Shown here in pieces: positions 1 through 8,456 of a DNA stretch of 64,000 nt. This DNA comes from Sinohyriopsis cumingii. Lineage: Eukaryota > Mollusca > Bivalvia > Unionida > Unionidae. Numbering within the stretch: the first letter of the stretch is position 1; the number at the start of each line of letters is the position of its first letter. The DNA lies in contig CM068825.1 of assembly GCA_028554795.2 (NCBI GenBank), forward strand, positions 94,809,451 through 94,873,450, in the 5' to 3' direction. The notes under the pieces are model-generated. The model was not told the DNA's origin. It worked only from the letters and a program-made list of their open reading frames with translations, and made no database searches. A program made the translations under genes and the position numbers.

Positions 1-320
1 TCTTGATTTTCGAGGTGAAACACTACATATTAGTCTGCTAGTAAAGTCTTAAAGACTTTCAATCCTAGGGATTTTTCAGTGAAATATTAATTTTATTTTA
101 TATTTTCTGCAACGCTGACAAATTCACTGAAATTTATAGGGTAATTACTAGTAACAATCACAGAAATTGACCAATTTCTCAATTTGGAAAGGTAATTTAC
201 TAGTAAAAATCATGTGAATTTTTAAAAAGCAAAAAAAAAAAAATATATAAAATAAAATATTTTTACTGTAAGACCGAAAATCGTTTACGATTTCACAATT
301 AATCAAAAAAGTATTATATA
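1..320 (+). promoter_or_regulatory. AT-rich upstream region of small viral genes with repeats and palindrome
   Basis: No gene is seen here. Two related blocks around 138-170 and 189-220 share the core GGTAATT(T)ACTAGTAA followed by AATCA and GAATT, a direct repeat of about 50-bp spacing. A perfect palindrome AAATCGT-TT-ACGATTT lies at 278-293, 28 bases before the ATG at 321. The start codon is directly preceded by ATTATATA. These may be promoter or operator sites of the virus-like element, but the role is inferred. Confidence 0.4.
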
Positions 321-542
321 ATGTATCACAGCGTGAAATGTTTCATTCATAACAAAGAACTTTTTGATGAAGCTGTCAAAACCGGAAAAGTTACCCCGGA
401 AAAAATAATTGTTGATGAATACGGTAATGACGATATTATACTGACTGATTCGCAACTACAGCGACTAAAAAAAGATCATATTGTGATCGCGCATTGCTGT
501 ATACATCAAATTTTAGAATATATACGCGTATTTAGATCTTAG
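321..542 (+). CDS. Small protein of virus-like element, tandem paralogue 1, unknown function
   Basis: An intact 73-residue reading frame starting at ATG just after an A/T-only TATATA stretch. It begins MYHSVKCF and carries the segment IIVDEYGNDDIILTDSQL (about residues 29-46), followed by a basic helix-like stretch and QILEY near the end. The next gene, 11 bases downstream on the same strand, is clearly a diverged copy: both share MYH at the start, [IV]DEYG, acidic residues, LT..Q[QL].., a basic stretch ending HI, and QIL.Y. No signal peptide, membrane helix or Cys/His metal site is obvious. I do not recognise the family. That both copies stay open while nearly every large gene of the element is broken suggests they are younger, shorter targets or selected; the first two cannot be told apart here. 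Function unknown. Confidence 0.6.
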   Translation: MYHSVKCFIHNKELFDEAVKTGKVTPEKIIVDEYGNDDIILTDSQLQRLKKDHIVIAHCCIHQILEYIRVFRS

Positions 543-553
543 ATTAGATTTAT

Positions 554-820
554 ATGTACCACCACGTACATGTTTTCGTGTCTGACAAACAAGCGCTCGA
601 GCAAGCAGTCAGGGCTGCATTTGCACAAGAAGAAATTAACGTTAAATTCATTATTGACGAATACGGAGACGAAGATTTCTTACTAACACAGCAACAGTTA
701 GATAGTCTCAGACGCGAGCATATTATTTCAATTGTATGCGACAGAGATCAAATTCTCAATTATGCGCACTCTTGCATTAGACCCTACCGACTAAGGAAAA
801 TATTATTTAACTCGGGCTGA
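554..820 (+). CDS. Small protein of virus-like element, tandem paralogue 2, unknown function
   Basis: An intact 88-residue frame, paralogous to the gene ending 11 bases upstream. It starts MYHHVHVFVSD and contains KFIIDEYGDEDFLLTQQQL, then DSLRREHI and QILNY; it has an additional basic C-terminal tail (RPYRLRKILF). The acidic DEYG-DED core and the helix following it are the best conserved part between the two copies, so this is the likely functional surface. The short gap suggests cotranscription from the promoter before position 321. It is probably an accessory viral protein, but no recognised domain supports any particular role. Duplication of a small gene next to the replication module is typical of virus-host interaction genes, which is only an analogy. 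Confidence 0.6.
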   Translation: MYHHVHVFVSDKQALEQAVRAAFAQEEINVKFIIDEYGDEDFLLTQQQLDSLRREHIISIVCDRDQILNYAHSCIRPYRLRKILFNSG

Positions 821-1023
821 TGTAAGTAAAAAAAGTGATATTTTTTTACTTTTAATTTCATTTCCAAGTACTTGACTTCTATGTATCCTAATCAAGGTGA
901 GATATTTACTTCCTTGATGATCAAGTCCTTGACTTTGTCAAAGTGAGATATTTACTTCCTTGATTTCGTCAGCCTTGATTTCGCCAGCCTTGATTTCAGC
1001 GGATATACAATTCTTTAATCTTC
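821..1023. repeat. Short direct repeats downstream of the small genes
   Basis: The block GTGAGATATTTACTTCCTTGAT occurs twice (about 897-918 and 943-964), and CCTTGATTTCGTCAG-like words recur three times to position 998. The region sits between the convergent small genes (+) and the gene ending at 1024 (-). It may be a shared 3' region or a replication-slippage product. Confidence 0.5.
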
Positions 1024-1335
1024 TTATGCGAGTATTATCTTTCTTGTTTCATATTCTTGAGCTAATTCCAACCTAATCTTTTCAATTGCACGAGACAATG
1101 AAACAAATTCATTTATTTGTGCTTCTTCTACTGTAGCCAGTGATTTATACAAATTGGCCTGGATCGTCTTTATAAATCGGTACTGAGCAGGAAGAATATA
1201 ACGTCCTGCGCATTTAGCTTCATGTAGTGATTCAAAATCAGACATAATTGTTTCAGGATTTAGTGATATATTAAATCAGCGCTCTTCTAATTTTTTAATA
1301 GCAACAATCACATCATTGATATTTTCGTATTTCAT
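1024..1335 (-). pseudogene. Small helical viral protein gene with one in-frame TGA
   Basis: The frame from the ATG at 1335-1333 is open to the stop at 1024 except for a single TGA at 1278-1276 (codon 20). The upstream ATG is preferred to the internal one at 1245 because it follows an A/T-only TATATAATATTATATAT stretch directly, as at the other starts of the element. The product would be about 103 residues. The part after the stop is rich in Leu, Ile, Glu and Lys (for example EEAQINEFVSLSRAIEKIRL) and probably forms a long helix or coiled coil. The sequence around the stop (CGC TGA) fits a CGA-to-TGA transition. No family is recognised. Two-part translation or readthrough is possible but mutation is simpler. 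Confidence 0.5.
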
Positions 1336-1481
1336 ATATATAATATTATATATTTAAAAGAAAAAAATTGCACACCATAATAACAGTCTAGAGAGCCCAG
1401 AGGGTGTGTTTGCGAAATACGAGACATTCCCCATGTTGAACCTCTAGCTTACCTAAATGATATGTTAGCAGGTTCATATAG
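1336..1481. other. Intergenic DNA of the virus-like element
   Basis: No open frame. It starts with the AT-rich promoter of the minus-strand gene ending at 1024 and contains TTGCACA, a word that recurs four more times up to 2257. Confidence 0.4.
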
Positions 1482-1683
1482 GGACAGTACAACATATTGT
1501 ATTTACATGTATTTACATTTGTAAAGCTTCTAAAGTGCCACCGCATCTTAGCAAGCTTACAGTAGGACAGTACAACATATAATATTTACATGTATTTACA
1601 TTTGTAAAGCTTCTAAAGTGCCACCGCCTCTTAGCAAGCTTACAGTAGGACATAGTATTTACACATATTTACAGTAGGATATA
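1482..1683. repeat. 83-bp direct tandem repeat, two and a partial copy
   Basis: GGACAGTACAACATAT starts at 1482 and again at 1565, giving a period of 83 bases. Each unit contains ATTTACATGTATTTACATTT, GTAAAGCTTCTAAAGTGCC and CTTAGCAAGCTTACAGTA; a shortened third unit (GGACATAGTATTTACACATATTTACAGTAGGA) follows. The units differ at only a few positions, so duplication is recent or maintained. It lies in the gene-free part of the element, next to the large inverted repeat. Confidence 0.75.
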
Positions 1684-1709
1684 TAGTAACTAAGGACGGC
1701 ACAGACAGA

Positions 1710-1843
1710 TACGGGGTTATATTCTACGCTTAACAAAGTTGCACACCTCCCCCAAAATCAATCCCGCGGAGTGCAAAATGTCACCCCGTCAGGGTGATAA
1801 CGCGGAAAGTTGTGCAACTTTGTTGGGTTTCGAAACCCCGTAC
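1710..1843. repeat. Large imperfect hairpin in the gene-free region
   Basis: The left arm TACGGGGTT...AACAAAGTTGCACA (from about 1710 to 1745) is the inverse of the right arm TTGTGCAACTTTGTTGGGTTTCGAAACCCCGTA (about 1809-1842). The intervening loop contains a second small inverted repeat TCACCC-CGTCA-GGGTGA. The outer arms pair over roughly 30 bases with one unpaired bulge. This is the strongest secondary-structure signal of the element and lies next to an 83-bp tandem repeat. Candidate roles are origin, packaging signal or a relic of a terminal repeat; none is proved. Confidence 0.65.
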
Positions 1844-2382
1844 ATAATTCGGACGCTATAGTTTATAAACCGACTGATACTTGGAAGTTAAAAAATAGCT
1901 CACTCGGTTTTTGTATTTGTTTTCTTAAATATAATCGCAGAAAAAATACAGAAGAACCATAAAACCGAACAAATGTAATAAAATAAGGATTTTATCTGTG
2001 AAAAAAAATATTATTTATTGTACACCCGCCCGTCCTGACAGTTTTTGATAAAGTCACTTTGACTTTTAACACTTAACAAGTTCTGAACTAAATTTAAATT
2101 CTGAACTGGATTTTAAACAGTGAATCTAAATTTTAACACAGAATTTGAAAAATACCTGTACTCGTAAACGTGGAAGTGTTATAGACTGTGGCGCAATTGT
2201 AAAAAAATAATTTTGTACCGCTCTGGGTATTGCACAATCTCAAGGAGTGTTGTGCAATCACCTTGACAAAGGGAGGGAACTAATTGCATGAGATATACTA
2301 AAAAGAGTTATCTCCCTTTTTTACATTAAAAACTTCAGGATTATAGTGAAGTATCTAACAGTAATGAAGAACAATATTTTGT
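1844..2382. other. Gene-free part of element with TTGCACA inverted repeat
   Basis: No coding frame. A perfect 8-bp inverted repeat TTGCACAA ... TTGTGCAA occurs at 2230-2237 and 2250-2257. The same TTGCACA word is in the large hairpin arms and at about 1367, so it is concentrated in this region. A series of TTCTGAACT / TTTTAACA words at 2070-2150 is weakly repetitive. Confidence 0.4.
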
Positions 2383-2843
2383 TTATTTTTTTGAGATGGC
2401 AGACTTGTATATTTTTTCTGCGACTCTTCGTACTGAGGGTACACAAATAATAAAATACTTGCCAGTTGAGTTCATCGATTGAAATATTATTTTTTCATTC
2501 GTATCTAACTTTATGGATACAACTCTTTTGGCGCCCTTATTACTACAGCCAGTATTACCAGACCTACAATTTTGGCTTTGTGTGACAACCCTCAGATTTT
2601 ATAAAGAATTATCGGTTTTGACACCATTGATGTGATCGATCACAAGATCGTCTTGGATCACTCCGTTAAACACCTCGAACACGAAGCGATGACAGAGATA
2701 CTTCTTTTTCTAACAGTAAATTTAAGATAACCAGAATTGTCAACAACACCAAATGGTTTTCTCAACCTGCAATGTCTGAATAGCCTCTCACGATTCGCTT
2801 CGTAATTCTTAATGATAGGATGTGAGACGAATTCTTGGCTCAT
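2383..2843 (-). pseudogene. HNH homing-type endonuclease, broken
   Basis: On the minus strand the N-terminal part (ATG at 2843, 61 codons) reads into a frameshift in an A/G-rich run near 2710. The second frame holds a classical HNH core: DHINGVKTDN, then a TAA stop after NSL, then NLRVVTQSQN. It continues through a Gly/Asn/Lys-rich segment to a stop at 2383. The H, N and N/H positions of the HNH_3-type fold are visible. Size (about 150 residues) fits phage and algal-virus free-standing HNH homing enzymes, which cut DNA at an allele lacking the gene. ATG is preceded by TTATTATATAA. One frameshift and one stop make it inactive here. The second element copy does not extend far enough in the window to tell whether it is shared. 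Confidence 0.75.
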
Positions 2844-2926
2844 TTATATAATAATATATTTGTCTAATTTATAATTTTTCTGAAAACTTAGTTAAATAAT
2901 CACGCTCACATTTTAGCGCAACATCG

Positions 2927-3414
2927 TTATTTTTTTTTGTTATAATATCTTTTAAGTTCACGGTAGGGGCCCCGAGTGGCCGAGTGGTCTAAAGCGCTCA
3001 CCGTTACGGATCACTGCCATCTCACCTCTGTCTGCGTGGGTTCGAGTCTCGGATTCGGCCAATGTGGATATGTGAGAAAGCTTGCCAGTAGCTTCTCGAG
3101 GGTCGGTGGTTCTTTCCGGGGATTTCCCGGTTTCTTCCTCCACCATTAATACTGGCCGCCATGTATAGCCTATCGCGTGCTGAAAAATGGCGTTAAACCC
3201 TACAACAACTACAACTAAGTTCACGGTATCTCTTTCCTTCGCAACTTGCACATAACTGTGTTTTACCACTGACCACAGCACCACATCGCAGGCAGGGTAT
3301 TGGCCCTAAACTTCCCCTTCGGACGCTTTGGGAATGTGTCCGGCAGAATTCTTTACTGCAGGATTTATTACAAGGAATTACGGATCCAACTTGAAGCCAC
3401 TTGCATTTATTCAT
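2927..3414 (-). pseudogene. Cysteine-rich zinc-binding viral protein gene split by a SINE
   Basis: Minus-strand frame starting at ATG 3414. It contains paired cysteines throughout: CKW, PCNKSC, FCRTH, CLRCGAVV, LCASC, i.e. at least two CxxC-type knuckles and a Cys-Lys-Ser-Cys...Cys...His cluster. Similar short cysteine-rich proteins occur in large DNA viruses. At GKRYREL the frame enters a SINE. Without the 251-bp SINE and one 12-bp duplication the frame would run only a few more, basic codons to a TAA at 2929-2927, so only the extreme C-terminus was changed. The start is 45 bases from the divergent polymerase gene. The function is not known; nucleic-acid binding is a reasonable guess from the knuckles and basic residues. 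Confidence 0.6.
2954..3228 (+). mobile_element. tRNA-derived SINE with perfect 12-bp target duplication
   Basis: The insert at 2966-3216 is flanked on both sides by AAGTTCACGGTA (2954-2965 and 3217-3228). Its head resembles a tRNA: A box TGGCCGAGTGG at 2977-2987 and B box GGTTCGAGTCTC at about 3040. A conserved body (GGGGATTTCCCGGTTTCTTCC) and a (CAACTA)n-like tail follow. I recognise this type from bivalve and other mollusc genomes. Insertion interrupts the cysteine-rich gene of the virus-like element, so the element was already resident in the germline. Confidence 0.9.
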
Positions 3415-3459
3415 TATATATATAATATTTCTTATTTAAATGTTTGTCTTAAATATAAT
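3415..3459. promoter_or_regulatory. Divergent AT-only promoter between cysteine-rich gene and polymerase
   Basis: Only 45 bases separate the two start codons. They contain TATATATAATA reading toward one gene and TTAAATATAATATG toward the other. Equivalent TATA(A/T)AAT-ATG strings precede the genes starting at 321, 1335, 2843, 7869 and 8433, suggesting very short leaders from a common promoter type. Confidence 0.5.
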
Positions 3460-6400
3460 ATGGAAGAGTTTGAAAGATTATCTGCCTTTGGCACCGGGAA
3501 AGCTTCTAGATTCGATCTTGACAGACTAACCCCTGACTCGCGGAGACGGGCCCTGACTGATCTGTTTGATATTATCAGGAATGCCAAAAAAGAATTTCGT
3601 AACGACGGTGCATCTCACGTATGGTCCACATTTAAAATTATACGCGACACTGACTCTGTCAATGTTGACTCTGTCAAGGACGCTACAATGAATGATGCAC
3701 GAGCGAAAACAATTATTGATTATCTTAATCAGAAATATTTTTTCAGAATAAAATTTATTGTGCAAGCAGATTCCGATATGTGGATTATCCGTGACAAAAA
3801 TTACCCTGTCCTTGCTAATGGAAAAACCATTCTGTTAAGCAAAGATTCCAAACCAGGAATGCTGACTGGGATTGATAAACGATATTACGCTCGAGTGTAT
3901 CCTGTGACCGCGGTCATTTATGGAATATATCCGATAAAAAAAACAAAAATCAATAAACTCACCCCGATGAGATTGTCAAGGCTGAATTGTGTAGCCGAGC
4001 GAGTAATGGAACATTTTAAAAATGCGATGCGCGGAAACGGTCTAACTGATCTAAGACGTTCCAAGATAGCAGCGTGGGCTCAAAAGGTCAAGGATACAGG
4101 AGCGTCAATAAACGATGTTGCCGAGCTAGAAAAAGCATTAAGATTTCCCATAACCGTAACAACGATAACAGAGGAAGTATTATACAAATCGAAATATAAT
4201 CGATACGGAGCTCCAATAAATATCATTGATCATAACGCTCACGCTTGGACTAACGCAGTTACGATATTTCCGCGAGATCGTGTTGTGAAATATTATTCGG
4301 GAAATACATTTGATTTTATTTATCAAATAAATAAAAATGACCCTGTGTCGATGTGGTTGTTGAAAAGTTCCGAAGATGCCGAGTATGATCAATTTGTAAG
4401 AACCAGCGGTGAATTATACCGGACGGAATCTCTGCAACAACAAATTAAAAAACTCGCAGAGATATATGTGAAAATTGAAGATTTTAAAAACACTGAGCAG
4501 TTATTAACTAATTGTTTTACAGTTCCAAGTGTTGCCGCTCACACCGCCAGAGAAAGAAATTCGTGGAGACCAACCCGAAGTGAGTTTCTCGAAGACATAC
4601 AATTGAGTTGTGTCGAGTATGGGCACGGCGGTTTGTGGAATACCGAGTATGACCACAGCGAGATGATTTCAGTGGATATGATTGCGTGTTATCCGGGAAG
4701 CTTTCTCGGAATGGGCGAGTGTAAAGAATACTTTTAAAGACTTGGACATCCCACGAACTCGATGACACGAGTTGCTATAAACGGTCCTTTACCCGATTTT
4801 CCCCTGACAGGATTTACTCGTGTGACGTCGTTTGAATTTGCTAAAGAGGTTCATCCGTGCTGTTATGTTTGGTTTGGCAGACACTTTAGTGAAAAGGGTT
4901 GGGCACCAATAGTGTTGCTGCGATATATGCTTGACAGCCGAATACTGGTATCGTTGACTGTCAGTGAAGCAATCATATCATATCGACCGCAGACCTCAGT
5001 TTGGTTACCAACACCGTATCGTATCAGTCTCGATGAAGTCATTGAAGAATATGCACAAGAGAATCCAAATACTCCCATGGATATCATTGTCGGTGAGGCT
5101 TCTAAAGTTCTTAATATTAAACTCAGCAATAGTGAAAAAACAGCAAAAGATCTCGGTAGAAGAATAATCGGGAAATTTACTCAAGGTGGCGCATATGATG
5201 ATAAACTACATCACTCACGATTGATTATGGATGATGCTGAATTAAATTTTATAATTGCTGATGCCGCTGCGAGAAATATATTTTGTAAATGGGAGGACGC
5301 GCTCTTGTCCGACGGGAAAAAGTTAGGCACAATTGTAAGTTATATTAATGGAGAATCACCTCAATACACACATTTAAGATCTTCGATGCTGGCTTATGTT
5401 TCTATAAATTTGCTATCAATGATAAATCGATTTCCCAACACTGCAGTTAGAGTTGCAACGGAATCATTTTATATCAATAAAAGATATTCAGAATCACTGG
5501 CTCGTTTTACAAGCACTGATGAATCATGGATTTCGTGGAGAATAAAAAAGGAAATGTTACATGGATGTTGTGAATCAGCTGATGTTGAAATTAAGGATGA
5601 TTATTGCAAATCAGAATTATCAGAAATGTCGAATGCACCATCTGTGTATAATCCAATCACCAGACACAAAACCGTTTATTTGAACGGACCGGGTAGTTCT
5701 GGTAAGACAACTCGAGCGATTGAATTATTTCGAAATTCAGATATGATTGTTCTACCACCTACACACAGACTCGCCAGGGAGATGAAACAACGAGGAGTTA
5801 ATTCTTGTACTTATCACAGTTTTTTCGAATACATCGGTGGTGTAAGGAATTCAGATCGAATGGGAACAAAATATATTCCTGGGAAAATAATTTGGGATGA
5901 GATATGCACAGTGTCGTTAGATATATTAAAAATATTTCTTGATTTGCTGCTAACAAAAAATACAGCTGTGATAATGTGCGGCGATCACGGTCAGCCACCA
6001 CCTTTTGCTGGTCCATCTCCGTATTTATGGTTAAAAGATTTTGTTGATTATTATGAAGAAGTGTCTGATGATCATAGAGCACTTGATGCAACGTTGAAGG
6101 AATTTAAAACATTAATCAGATTACAACCGAATAAAATTCAATGTTAAATCATGCGCGAGATGATTCCTGAAACTTCAATGAGCGACTTTTGGAAAACGTG
6201 GAAACCAGACGATTTGATAGTGGCAAGTAGAAAGATAGTCAGAGACACACTTCAACAGCAGTTATTTCAATTACAGCGGGAGAAATTTCCAATGTTGCCA
6301 ACGCCGCTGTGTTATAGACCAGCTGATACGCGGTTACAGAATATAGATGTTGATATACCAGGACAGACCGAGAAACAGAATTTAGTATTGAATGATATTG

Positions 6401-6918
6401 TGCTAGTTGACATTGATGCTGCTAAAGACGCACTGCGCATGAGTAAATCCCCGTGGACGCTAGGATACCAATGACGATACATTCATCTCAAGGACTGACT
6501 ATCAGTGATACAACTGTCTGGATCGTTGATGATCGAATCGAATGGTCAAACTTGGTTTATTATCTGTGTCCAGAGTCAGAAGATTATCTCAGCTGCGAAG
6601 AATTGTCTTGGAAGAGTCAATAGCTGATAATAATGAAAACAACAGTGACATAATAAGAAAAAAATTAGCCGGTTACAGAGTGACAAAAAAAATAATCGCG
6701 ATTTCGACCTTAATGTTGAATTTATTAACGCGTTCAAACAACAGCAGAGTAATCACTGTGCAAACTGTAATTGTATAATGTTGTGGTGTAATAAAAATCC
6801 AAGACAGTTCACCGTAGACAGAAAAGATAACAGTCGCGGTCATACACGCGATAATGTGATGCTGACCTGTCTTGAATATAATCGACGTCGGGGTGCAGGC
6901 ACCCTTGGTGCTAGTTAA
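3460..6918 (+). pseudogene. Family B DNA polymerase - SF1 helicase - HNH nuclease, one long gene with stops and shifts
   Basis: From the ATG at 3460 one frame is open to 6474 except TAA stops at 4735-4737 and 6145-6147. It then suffers three single-base losses (near 6472, 6565 and in an A run near 6690) and ends at 6918, back in the original frame; about 1,150 codons. Polymerase motif A is DMIACYP (4675-4695); a GRRIIGKFTQGG block near 5160 and motif C (ATES, about 5455-5466, a Glu where the catalytic Asp is expected) follow. Helicase motifs are complete: GPGSSGKTT (5686), Ia PPTHRLAREM, TYHSFF, WDE (about 5893-5901), GDHGQPPPF (5980), then IHSSQGLTI and VSRV. The last 74 codons form an HNH zinc domain (CANC, VDRKDN, HTRDNVMLTC). 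The fourth Cys is Tyr here but Cys in the second copy. It would replicate viral DNA. The ATG follows AAATATAAT; an upstream non-ATG extension is not supported. Confidence 0.85.
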
Positions 6919-7869
6919 GTGATCTGGGTGGTAATTGTGTGTCCTCGGGAATTGCTTGTAATTGTTCATGTGTAAATCCACGTTGAGGAGCAGTTGAATC
7001 TAGTCTGTGGATTGCAGGTCTTCCGGCGGATCTTACCACGTTGGAAATTTTCTGTGCGGTAATACTCCAGACAGGATCAGTTGCTCTTTGTTTACCACCT
7101 TCAAGTTCACCGGGTTCACATAAATATCTTACAGTCACATTACCTAATACTGGTTGTTTTTGAAAAATCACGTCGTTGTATTGTTATTCGCGCGCTTTTG
7201 ATTGCATCAACGGGTTTCAACGCAGTTGTTCGAGTTATTTCATTATTTAGCGCAGCTATCACACTTGGTAATCTTGCAACCCATTCACGAGATCTCTAGT
7301 CTTGAATGAATTCCTTCGCTTAATGATATTCAAATAACCGCTCAGCAAGTGTTCGATTAAATCGTTCAGCAATTGCCTGGTGACGATGAATTGCAGTATG
7401 TCCTCGTCTGATTTCGACATTATGTTTTTTTTTTCATTAAGGATGATACTGCACCCTGAAATTCTTTGCCAGGATCAACCTGTAACAGCTGTGACCATCG
7501 TAGACCACCTCGTTGATAAATTCGTTTAAACGCAGAAGCTACCTCAGTTGCTGTCTTTGTTGACAACGGCTTTGCTTCTTTGTATCTACTTGCAACATCA
7601 ACGACATTTAACGCGTACTTGTATGTTTTACGACGTATAGTATCATGTGGTAAAAATAAAATATCAGCCTGATGAACTTCATTAGGAATGCTGACATCAA
7701 ATTGTGCAAAGTGAATTCGTTTAGGCGGTGGTAGGTAAATTTGCCATATTGCCTGTCGTGCTAACCATTTTTCAGCAGTGGCACGTTCGACACCTGCTGC
7801 TTCGGCGAGTTTACTAATCGCTGCTCTACCTTTCCAATATCCTCTTGGGGAATAATAAATCGATTCCAT
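6911..7869 (-). pseudogene. Retroviral-type (rve) integrase of Polinton/adintovirus class
   Basis: Starts MESIYYSPRGYWKGRAAISK with an N-terminal helix-turn-helix/zinc-like part, then WLARQAIWQIY and the catalytic core: first Asp in HQADILFLPHD, second in LQVDPGKEF, and the Glu in AIAERFN. The C-terminal part (GNVTVRYL, PGELEGGKQRATDPVWS) is a chromo-like domain. The reading frame shifts in an 11-base A run at about 7430 and again near 7175. Stops occur within the core C-terminal side (TAA and TAG at about 7325 and 7300). The enzyme would insert linear viral DNA into chromosomes. All three acidic catalytic positions are still present in this copy. The gene overlaps the end of the convergent polymerase gene by 8 bases and starts seven bases after the PLA2 gene stop, with ATTAATTATAA before its ATG. 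Confidence 0.9.
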
Positions 7870-7875
7870 TTATAA

Positions 7876-8235
7876 TTAATTACCAGCACCTAGTGCTAAT
7901 TTACCTTTCATTGCGGATCTTACTAACCAATTAGCCGATGATTCCTTGAAAGATTTATTTGTTATGGAATTTAGCGCGTGAATTAATTTCACATCTGCTA
8001 TGTGTCTGTCTTGCAGATCTTTACTTTTATAAGCTACACTATGAGCATAACACACTTTATCAATAGCGTTCTTTTGTATATTCACCTGGTTTTGGTTGGT
8101 GTTGGTTGTCAAGTCTGATATCAAGTCGGGTTCCAGGGCCTCAGTAATTATATCCTCAGAGATGTTTTTCTCCTGGGTATTTAGCCCACGGAGCCCCTGG
8201 TAACTTTGTTAATTTTGCGGCAATGTCACCTCCTC
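7876..8235 (-). pseudogene. Phospholipase-A2-like virion domain, broken
   Basis: The N-terminal part (KLPGAPWAKYPGEK, GYNY, GPGTRLDIR) lies in one frame with TGA stops inside the calcium-loop segment, one exactly where the conserved Cys stands. A shift follows, then NAIDKVCYAHSVAYKSKD, the helix of the active site, and a tail ending KGKLALGAGN at 7876. Parvovirus-VP1-type PLA2 domains use a His-Asp pair. Here it is His-Ser, so the catalytic Asp is lost. In parvoviruses such domains breach endosomal membranes during entry; that this applies here is by analogy. No ATG opens this frame. It overlaps the end of the DUF5679 gene and follows from it by a -1 shift; in the second element copy the two are in one frame. 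Confidence 0.8.
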
Positions 8236-8242
8236 GTTTTTT
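8199..8242 (-). promoter_or_regulatory. Candidate -1 ribosomal frameshift site
   Basis: On the minus strand A-AAA-AAC (8242-8236) sits in the correct phase of the DUF5679 frame (codons AAA, AAC). After a 5-base spacer a stem GGTGAC (8230-8225) can pair with GTTACC (8204-8199) across a 20-base loop. A -1 shift enters the PLA2 frame without a stop until the decayed calcium loop. An alternative is simple loss of a base from the 8-A run. Confidence 0.45.
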
Positions 8243-8433
8243 TTATAGATTTTATTTGACTTTGGCTTTGGCTTTGTCTTGTCACCTGACTTGTCACTGG
8301 GAATAAATTTAAATTTCTTTGTACCACATCGTTCACACTTACCTGTAACTGCTGATCTGTTAATTTGTGTTGTAATAGTTATTAGATCACTTGTTGGGGT
8401 GCGCGCCCTGCATTTCACACAATATAAATCCAT
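8209..8433 (-). CDS. DUF5679-like zinc ribbon protein, possible frameshift fusion with PLA2
   Basis: Intact 74-codon frame beginning MDLYCVKCRARTP, with a second cysteine pair in GKCERCGTKKFKFIP. CVKC and CERC with conserved TGKC.CGTKKFKF identify the DUF5679 family known from viruses and phages, whose role is uncertain. The tail is Lys/Pro rich (KTKPKPKSNKIYKK), like a linker or DNA-binding arm. In codons 64-66 it runs over A-AAA-AAC, the canonical -1 slippery heptamer, and the -1 frame leads directly into the PLA2 domain. In the second copy the zinc ribbon and PLA2 are continuous. The ATG follows AATATAATAAATAAT, divergent from the ATPase gene 23 bases away. Confidence 0.75.
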   Translation of the reverse strand: MDLYCVKCRARTPTSDLITITTQINRSAVTGKCERCGTKKFKFIPSDKSGDKTKPKPKSNKIYKKNEEVTLPQN

Positions 8434-8456
8434 ATTATTTATTATATTTCTATAAC

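Noticed and set aside
2966-3060. Genuine tRNA gene
   Set aside because: Only a tRNA-like head with a poor fold, followed by a SINE body and flanked by a target duplication.
6680-6700. Programmed -1 frameshift at the A8 run between helicase and HNH
   Set aside because: The frame entering the run is itself produced by two earlier base losses. Three single losses restore the original frame, so an ancestral continuous ORF explains it better.
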